Origin: Ruegeria_C sp041537925
GTDB lineage: Bacteria > Pseudomonadota > Alphaproteobacteria > Rhodobacterales > Rhodobacteraceae
Length of the DNA: 64,000 nucleotides
Direction: 5' to 3'
Assembly (NCBI RefSeq): GCF_041537925.1
Contig: NZ_JBGOSH010000015.1
Span: forward strand, 1 to 64,000
Shown here: one piece after another, positions 59,005-64,000 of the stretch
Layout: each line of letters begins with the position of its first letter
Position numbering within the stretch: the first letter of the stretch is position 1
Made by a program: the position numbers and the translations under genes
The notes under the pieces: model-generated
Told to the model about the DNA's origin: nothing
The model's database searches: none
What the model saw: only the letters and a program-made list of their open reading frames with translations

Positions 59005-60322
59005 TCTTTCCGATTTTGGAACGTTGGAGTTCGAAGTCTTCGGCGATGCGACATGGTTCTCCTGTTTTGCCGTTAGCGAGTTGGCTGTGGTGTCGATGGG
59101 TGCTGTGGGCTCGGCCGTCGCCGATCTGATTGCAGCACTTGGTCTGGGAACAAAGCCAGTGGTGACGGTTGATCGACGGCTGGCCTCGCTCTGGTTCCAG
59201 GGGTCGATCCAACCGCAAGGCTGGTCGGTGCCGCCGCTCTGGGACGCGATTGCGGGCGATTACCGGGCGCAGGATGGCTGGATCAGATTGCACACCAACG
59301 CGCCCCATCACCGCGCGGCGGCCCTATCGGTTTTGGGATGCAAGCCCGAGAAAGACGCGGTTTCCGAGGCTGTGCGCGGATGGGCAAAAGACACTCTGGA
59401 AGCAGAGATTGTGGCTGCAGGCGGTGCTGCCGCCGCGATGCGCAGCCGTGATGAGTGGTTGGTGCATCCTCAGGGCAAGGCGGTTGCCGCCGAACCGCTG
59501 GTGCGCTGGGTGCGTCGGGATGGCCCGTGCCGCGATTGGTTACCGACGCGTGACCGGCCATTGAAGGGGTTGCGCGTGCTCGACCTCACGCGGGTGCTGG
59601 CTGGCCCGATCGCCACGCGGGCGCTGGCAGGCTTCGGCGCCGGCGTGCTGCGCGTCGACCCGCCGGACTGGCAAGAACCCGGCGTTGTGCCTGATGTGAC
59701 GCTGGGCAAAAGATGCAGCCGATTGGACCTGAAAACCGCCGAAGGGCTGTCACGGTTCGAAGCCCTGATCGCCAGGGCGGATGTGCTTGTGCATGGCTAC
59801 CGCCCCGGGGCGCTGGACGCGATCCTGCCATCCGAGCGGCGTGCGGCGCTTGCACCCGGCCTGATTGAAGTCTGTCTGGATGCCTATGGCTGGACCGGGC
59901 CCTGGGCCGGACGGCGCGGGTTCGATTCACTGGTGCAGATGAGCAGCGGGATTGCGGATGCGGGCGCGCGCTGGGCCGGGAGCGACCACCCCCATCCTCT
60001 GCCGGTTCAGGCGTTGGATCATGCGACCGGTTATCTAATGGCGGCGTCGGTCCTAACAGGCCTTCTGTACGCGCTGGAGCGACGCGAGATTGGAACCGCG
60101 CACCTGTCGCTCGCCCGCACCGCTGAATTGCTGACCTCGCTTGATGGGACGTGTGGGGGGGCCGTCGCCGGGCCGGTGCAGGCTGATTTCTCCGAACAGA
60201 TCGAACATACGCCTTGGGGACCGGCCGATCGGCTGCGCCCGGCAATCCTTGTGGCAGGCGCGCCGATGCGTTGGGACCGGCCAGCCTCAGAACTTGGAAG
60301 TGCCGATCCCGCTTGGAGCTAA
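58991..60322 (+). CDS. CaiB/BaiF family III CoA-transferase, duplicated or rearranged layout
   Basis: 443 residues. A first segment (about 25-170) resembles the distal part of a family III CoA-transferase (YRAQDGWIRLHTNAPHHR). A second segment (from about 180) begins with the normal N-terminal motif (LKGLRVLDLTRVLAGP), then GKRCSRLDLK, ADVLVHGYRPGAL and GRRGFDSLVQMSSG. This half-duplicated layout is known in a subset of the family. The usual catalytic Asp is probably in the GRRGFDSLVQ region. Likely swaps CoA between the MatB product and another acid. Its stop overlaps the HD gene stop. Confidence 0.82.
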   Translation: MTNADLSDFGTLEFEVFGDATWFSCFAVSELAVVSMGAVGSAVADLIAALGLGTKPVVTVDRRLASLWFQGSIQPQGWSVPPLWDAIAGDYRAQDGWIRLHTNAPHHRAAALSVLGCKPEKDAVSEAVRGWAKDTLEAEIVAAGGAAAAMRSRDEWLVHPQGKAVAAEPLVRWVRRDGPCRDWLPTRDRPLKGLRVLDLTRVLAGPIATRALAGFGAGVLRVDPPDWQEPGVVPDVTLGKRCSRLDLKTAEGLSRFEALIARADVLVHGYRPGALDAILPSERRAALAPGLIEVCLDAYGWTGPWAGRRGFDSLVQMSSGIADAGARWAGSDHPHPLPVQALDHATGYLMAASVLTGLLYALERREIGTAHLSLARTAELLTSLDGTCGGAVAGPVQADFSEQIEHTPWGPADRLRPAILVAGAPMRWDRPASELGSADPAWS

Positions 60323-60984
60323 TCCCAGGTTTCAGGCAGCGCGGCGCCGATTTCACCGGCAAAATAGCGCAAAAAATCCAGCATTAGAGCCTTTCTTTGC
60401 TCAGCCAGTATCCGCCCCCCAGTGGTCAGCATATCGTCGGGCAGTGCCAATAGTTTGATGCGCCAATGGTCGAGCGCAAATTGGCGGTCATCCGGGTCCC
60501 GGTGCTGACAGAACGGGTCGGTGGGATCGTAAAGCGCCCGGTCGAGCGCTCCGGCCACGCAAAACGCGCGGGCGATCCCGATGGCCCCCAGCGCATCCAG
60601 CCGGTCGGCATCGCGCAGAATGCGGGCCTCAGTGGTTTCGGGCGGAATACCTGCGGAAAAGCTGTGCGCCACAATGGCGTGGCGGGTGGCCTCGATCTGA
60701 TCGGGGCTGAACCCGCAATCGGGTAGGATCGACTCTGCCACCTCGGCGGACATGCGCGAGGCCTGCGTCCGGTCGGGATGGTCCTTCGGCAGGTTGACCA
60801 GATCGTGCAGATAGCTTGCGGCCAACAAAACGCGTGGGTCGGCGCTGCCATCGTCGATCAGTTGCGCATTGGCCCACACCCGGTCCAGATGCGCCAGATC
60901 ATGGGCCGGGTCCTGTGCCATGCGCGCAGCGGCCACCGCGCGCAGATGCGTGTGCAGGTCAGCCAATATGGCCACGGTTTTCAC
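60319..60984 (-). CDS. HD-superfamily phosphohydrolase
   Basis: 221 residues. The metal-binding pattern is H-(HD)-D: HDLAHLDRV at about residues 28-36, ASYLHDLVN at about 56-64 with the paired His-Asp, and ILRDADRLDA with the late Asp (about 124-133). It belongs to the YedJ/YpgQ-like branch, with unknown phosphoryl substrate. Its start overlaps the end of aroC by 26 bp, which is large; a Met 21 codons in is a fallback start. Confidence 0.82.
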   Translation of the reverse strand: MKTVAILADLHTHLRAVAAARMAQDPAHDLAHLDRVWANAQLIDDGSADPRVLLAASYLHDLVNLPKDHPDRTQASRMSAEVAESILPDCGFSPDQIEATRHAIVAHSFSAGIPPETTEARILRDADRLDALGAIGIARAFCVAGALDRALYDPTDPFCQHRDPDDRQFALDHWRIKLLALPDDMLTTGGRILAEQRKALMLDFLRYFAGEIGAALPETWD

Positions 60985-62059
60985 CGATCTGGCCGCGATG
61001 CAACAGCAGGTGGTCCAGGATCACACAGGCCATCATCGCCTCGCCCACCGGCACGGCGCGGATACCGACGCAAGGATCGTGGCGGCCCTTGGTGATAATC
61101 TGGGTCTCCTCGCCAGACACGGTGATGGTGCGGCGCGTGGTCAGAATCGACGAGGTTGGCTTAACCGCGAAACGCACCACAACATCCTGCCCGGTCGAGA
61201 TACCGCCCAGCACCCCACCCGCGTGGTTGGAGCTGTATTCCGGGCCGTTTGGACCCATGAAGATCTCGTCCGCGTTGGCCTCGCCGGTCAGTTCGGCGGC
61301 AGCCATGCCCTCGCCGATCTCGACGGCTTTCACAGCGTTGATCGACATCATCGCAGCGGCCAAATCAGTGTCTAACTTGGCATAAACTGGCGCGCCGAGC
61401 CCGCGCGGCACGCCGCGCGCGACCACTTCGATCACCGCGCCGACCGAGTTTCCGCTCTTGCGCAACTCGTTGAGATAGCCCGCCCAGTCCTCGGCAGCCG
61501 TGGCATCGGGAGTCCAGAACGGGTTCTGTTCGATCTGGTCCCAGTCAAACCGGTCGCGATCAATCTTGTGCGGCCCCATCTGCACCATATAACCGGAGAT
61601 CTGCACATGCGGGGCAAGCTGTTTGATCGCTTCGCGCGCCAGCCCGCCAGCAGCCACCCGCGCCGCAGTTTCGCGGGCCGAACTGCGCCCTCCACCGCGA
61701 TAATCGCGGATGCCGTATTTCTGCCAATAGGTGATATCGGCGTGACCCGGGCGGAACTTGTCCATGATGTCGCCGTAGTCTTTCGACCGCTGATCGGTGT
61801 TTTCGATCATCAATTGCACCGGGGTGCCGGTGGTCTGGCCTTCGAACACGCCAGACAGGATCTTCACCTGATCCGCTTCGCGCCGCTGGGTAGTGAACTT
61901 GTTCTGGCCCGGCTTACGCTTGTCCAGCCAGTGCTGGATCATCGCCTCGTCAATGGGCACGCCCGGCGGGCAGCCGTCAACGGTGGCGCCCAGAGCAGGG
62001 CCGTGGCTTTCGCCCCAGGTCGAGACGCGGAAGAGATGGCCAAAACTGTTCATAGACAT
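60959..62059 (-). CDS. aroC: Chorismate synthase
   Basis: 366 residues. AroC converts EPSP to chorismate using reduced FMN, the last common step for aromatic amino acids. The three signatures are GESHGPALGA (about 16-25), RPGHADITYWQKYG (about 105) and DYRGGGRSSARETAARVAAG (about 121-140). The flavin cofactor makes its position next to the lumazine synthase gene ribH2 suggestive. AGGAG precedes the ATG. Same strand as ribH2, 78 bp downstream. Confidence 0.96.
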   Translation of the reverse strand: MSMNSFGHLFRVSTWGESHGPALGATVDGCPPGVPIDEAMIQHWLDKRKPGQNKFTTQRREADQVKILSGVFEGQTTGTPVQLMIENTDQRSKDYGDIMDKFRPGHADITYWQKYGIRDYRGGGRSSARETAARVAAGGLAREAIKQLAPHVQISGYMVQMGPHKIDRDRFDWDQIEQNPFWTPDATAAEDWAGYLNELRKSGNSVGAVIEVVARGVPRGLGAPVYAKLDTDLAAAMMSINAVKAVEIGEGMAAAELTGEANADEIFMGPNGPEYSSNHAGGVLGGISTGQDVVVRFAVKPTSSILTTRRTITVSGEETQIITKGRHDPCVGIRAVPVGEAMMACVILDHLLLHRGQIGENRGHIG

Positions 62060-62137
62060 GAGCTGCTCCTTTGCGCGACGTGCTTAGCGACGTGTGCTGT
62101 GCGCCTCAAGGGGGATTCCCCCTGAGGCGCTGCGGTA

Positions 62138-62578
62138 TCAGGCCGCCTGAGTGAGCGCTAAGCGGGTTCTGACAATCCCGATCGCGGCTTGCGCGGCTTC
62201 GCGGCCCTTTTCGACGAAATGGGAACGGTAGATGGCGTTGTGATGATCGGTTTCCTGGTATTGGTGCGGGGTCAGCGAGACCGACAGGACCGGCACGCCG
62301 CTATCCATCCCGGCTCGCATCAACCCGTCGACCACCGACTGGGCCACGAAATCATGACGGTAAATCCCGCCATCAACGACAAAAGCGGCGCAGGCGATGG
62401 CGGCATATTGGCCAGTCTGTGCCAGATCGCGGGCCAGCAGCGGCATTTCGAATGCGCCGGGGACGTCATAGACATCGATCTGCGCGACGGGGATCAACTC
62501 CTGAAACCCGTCAAGCGCGCGGTCGACGATATCGGAATGCCAGTTGGCTTTGACAAAAGCATATCGGGTGTGTGTCAT
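62138..62578 (-). CDS. ribH2: 6,7-Dimethyl-8-ribityllumazine synthase, type II
   Basis: 146 residues. It resembles the Brucella/Mesorhizobium RibH2 subtype: YAFVKANWHSDIV at the start, DVYDVPGAFEMPLLA, GGIYRHDFVAQSVVDG and SLTPHQY are all present. RibH2 forms decamers and makes lumazine, the riboflavin precursor. The start at 62578 is set by AAAGGAG 7 bases upstream. An FMN riboswitch lies 79 bp upstream, so expression should drop when flavin is plentiful. Confidence 0.94.
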   Translation of the reverse strand: MTHTRYAFVKANWHSDIVDRALDGFQELIPVAQIDVYDVPGAFEMPLLARDLAQTGQYAAIACAAFVVDGGIYRHDFVAQSVVDGLMRAGMDSGVPVLSVSLTPHQYQETDHHNAIYRSHFVEKGREAAQAAIGIVRTRLALTQAA

Positions 62579-62656
62579 TGTGAACTCCTTTCGTAACAGA
62601 CACGTCACCCAAGGCGATCACGAGCAGCCACGCCATTTCACCGGCACAGCATGCGC

Positions 62657-62848
62657 GTTCTCTTCCATCCGGACTGTAACCGTCGGCCCTGGCCTCTCAC
62701 CAGATCTGCTGACACTCTGCGCTGGTTCCACGATCAGCCCGAAAACCGGTTCCCGCTTTTCGGATCGTGGATACGGCAGAGCCGCTCGCGGGCTCACGGG
62801 TCTATGCCCGCATACCGCCGGTGGGGAATTTCGCCCCGCCCTGAGAAC
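62657..62848 (-). ncRNA. FMN riboswitch (RFN element) upstream of ribH2
   Basis: Read on the minus strand, the closing helix pairs GTTCTC (62843-62848) with GAGAAC (62657-62662). Conserved blocks follow in order: AGGGCGGGGCGAAATTCCCC, ACCGGCGGTA, GAGCCCGCGAG, CAGATCTGGTGAGA, GCCGACGGTTA, AGTCCGGATGG. This is the classic RFN order with conserved loop sequences. It precedes ribH2 by 79 bases and would control its transcription or translation in response to FMN. Confidence 0.95.
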
Positions 62849-62907
62849 ATCATGGACCTTGCCAAGATGCGCGCCGCACTGCAAGACCCTGATTGAGGAG
62901 AGCGCCG

Positions 62908-63528
62908 ATGCATCCAAACTCTGCCTTTCGCGGCACCACACCCGAAAACAATATCCGGTTTGCGCGCGAGCGCGGCTTTGGTGTTCTGGCGGTTGCCGTC
63001 GACGGGCTACCCCTGCTCAGCCATGTGCCCTTTCTGTTGTCCGAAGGTGGCAGCACAGCGGATCTGCATCTGGTGCGGTCGAACCCGATTTCCCGGATGT
63101 TGCGGGACCCGGTTGTGGCACGGATCGCGGTGTCTGGTCCCGATGGCTATATCTCGCCCGATTGGTACGAGGTCGCGGATCAGGTGCCGACTTGGAACTA
63201 TGTCGCGGTGCACCTGACCGGAGAGCTTGTGCCGCTGCCCGATAGTGATCTGCGCGGCATCCTGGATCGGGAAACGGCGTTTTTTGAAACCCGGCTGCTA
63301 CCTAAAACGCCGTGGCACGCTGACAAGATGACCGAGGAGGCGCTGGGTCGCATGATGCGGATGATCGTGCCTTGCCGGTTCCATGTGCACAAAATTGACG
63401 GCACTTGGAAGCTGAACCAGAACAAGCCCGAAGAGGTGCGGCTGCGCGCCGCCGATCGGGTTGCGGCGGTTGGATTCGGACTTGACACTCCGGCCCTGTC
63501 CCAAATGATGCGGGACGCGGCAGAGTGA
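62908..63528 (+). CDS. PaiB-like FMN-binding split-barrel protein
   Basis: 206 residues. PaiB family: HPNSAF near the start, LLSHVPFLL, HLVRSNP, WYEVADQVPTWNY and FHVHKIDGTWKLNQNK (shown in parts) are hallmark blocks. The fold is a flavin-reductase/split barrel able to bind FMN; some members are called negative transcriptional regulators, but biochemical function is uncertain. GAGGAG precedes the ATG at 62908. Divergent from ribH2, with the FMN riboswitch in between. Confidence 0.87.
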   Translation: MHPNSAFRGTTPENNIRFARERGFGVLAVAVDGLPLLSHVPFLLSEGGSTADLHLVRSNPISRMLRDPVVARIAVSGPDGYISPDWYEVADQVPTWNYVAVHLTGELVPLPDSDLRGILDRETAFFETRLLPKTPWHADKMTEEALGRMMRMIVPCRFHVHKIDGTWKLNQNKPEEVRLRAADRVAAVGFGLDTPALSQMMRDAAE

Positions 63529-63615
63529 TCGGCCAGCGGCGCGTGCCTTTTCCGATTTGACAGCTTTTGTTTTGACGCATGTTCTGTAAGTTCAGGTCAG
63601 CGCAGGAGGCTCCTC

Positions 63616-64000
63616 ATGAAACTCTACCACAGTCCGACATCGCCCTATGTGCGCAAGGTCATGGTTTTGCTGCATGAAACCGGTCAGTTGCCGGATGTCG
63701 AGATCTCGTCCGTTGCTGGCACGCCCCTGTCTCCCGCCGATCCGCTGTTGGGCAAGAACCCGTTGACCAAAATACCGGCGCTGGAGCGCGCGGACGGGCC
63801 GACTTTGTTCGACAGTCGGGTGATCTGCGCATTCCTCGATACGCGGGTGCAGGCGGGTTTGTACCCTGATGGCTCGCGCCGCTGGGAGGTTCTGACGCTC
63901 GAGGCGCTGGCGGATGGTATCCTCGATGCCGCGCTGCTGATGACCTATGAGGGGCGGCTGCGACCCGAGGACATGCAATGGGACAGTTGGACTGACGCGC
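63616..64000 (+). CDS. Glutathione S-transferase, N-terminal part (cut by window edge)
   Basis: The first 128 residues of a GST. The thioredoxin-like domain starts KLYHSPTSPYVRKV; TKIPALERADGPTLFDSRVI (shown in part: IPALERADG) holds the cis-Pro and glutathione-binding Asp-Ser. The helical C-terminal domain begins near 85 and continues past 64000. AGGAGG precedes the ATG. Not closely like the other GST in the window at 34.5 kb. Confidence 0.88.
   Translation, partial: MKLYHSPTSPYVRKVMVLLHETGQLPDVEISSVAGTPLSPADPLLGKNPLTKIPALERADGPTLFDSRVICAFLDTRVQAGLYPDGSRRWEVLTLEALADGILDAALLMTYEGRLRPEDMQWDSWTDA

Noticed and set aside
58980..59010. Possible frameshift joining the ligase and CoA-transferase
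   Set aside because: Both genes have complete conserved ends, and the 14-bp overlap is an ordinary operon junction.
1..64000. CRISPR array, prophage or secretion-system cluster
   Set aside because: No regularly spaced repeats, phage structural genes or secretion components were seen anywhere in the window.

Overview
The window is about 64 kb of GC-rich, gene-dense alphaproteobacterial chromosome. It most resembles a marine Rhodobacterales / Roseobacteraceae genome (Ruegeria-like). Pointers are the hemD - mitofilin-like - HemY-like block, a PetR/PetP regulator pair, an aglEFGAK alpha-glucoside operon under a LacI repressor, a tripartite tricarboxylate (Ttt) transporter, and a type II lumazine synthase behind an FMN riboswitch. 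The genus is inferred from gene families and order. No rRNA, convincing tRNA, CRISPR array, prophage or plasmid replicon was seen. The only clear mobile DNA is the start of an IS1182-type transposase cut by the left edge.

Layout. 0-6 kb: IS end, HD hydrolase, small secreted protein, GT8 glycosyltransferase, ahcY, and DUF899, DUF2853 and DUF1761 genes. 5.8-12.3 kb: a tightly overlapped minus-strand operon (tsaD-gpsA-yciI-EVE) facing hemD, a mitofilin-like protein with a 24-copy perfect GAAGCC repeat, and a HemY-like protein. 12.3-21.2 kb: alpha-glucoside uptake and hydrolysis (aglE, aglF, aglG, aglA, aglK) divergent from aglR and a GH1 glycosidase, with two AAAGCGCTTT operators. 21.3-25.4 kb: msrB-msrA, a hydantoinase/oxoprolinase subunit and queG. 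25.5-29.2 kb: a five-gene operon (DUF2141 exported protein, TetR regulator, 83-residue membrane protein, Rieske oxygenase, flavin/2Fe-2S reductase) behind a promoter bracketed by two matching palindromes. Its substrate cannot be assigned, and it is the best candidate here for an undescribed system. 29.2-34.3 kb: Ttt transporter, a fumarase/aspartase-superfamily lyase and a LysR regulator. 34.5-39 kb: GST, mtgA, a gene-poor 0.5 kb gap, hup, amn and a VOC protein.

39-47 kb: a GcvA-like regulator, class II aldolase and sterol-desaturase-like hydroxylase lie beside a GlxA-type regulator that faces an acyl-CoA module (acyl-CoA dehydrogenase, Rdx protein, NDP-forming acyl-CoA ligase, CaiD-like hydratase). 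The module looks built for gamma-butyrobetaine / crotonobetaine / carnitine-type acids. 47-57.4 kb: methyltransferase, epimerase-like protein, the isoprenoid operon (deacetylase-xseB-ispA-dxs), petR-petP divergent from ilvE, an SDR, cobO and a DMT transporter. 57.5-64 kb: malonyl-CoA synthetase-like ligase with a family III CoA-transferase of duplicated or rearranged layout, an HD protein, aroC, ribH2 with its riboswitch, a PaiB-like protein and the start of a GST cut by the right edge.

Starts were moved downstream of the longest open frame wherever a Shine-Dalgarno site, conserved N-terminus or stop/start coupling supported it. Functions rest on recognising motifs and family character by eye; no database search was run.
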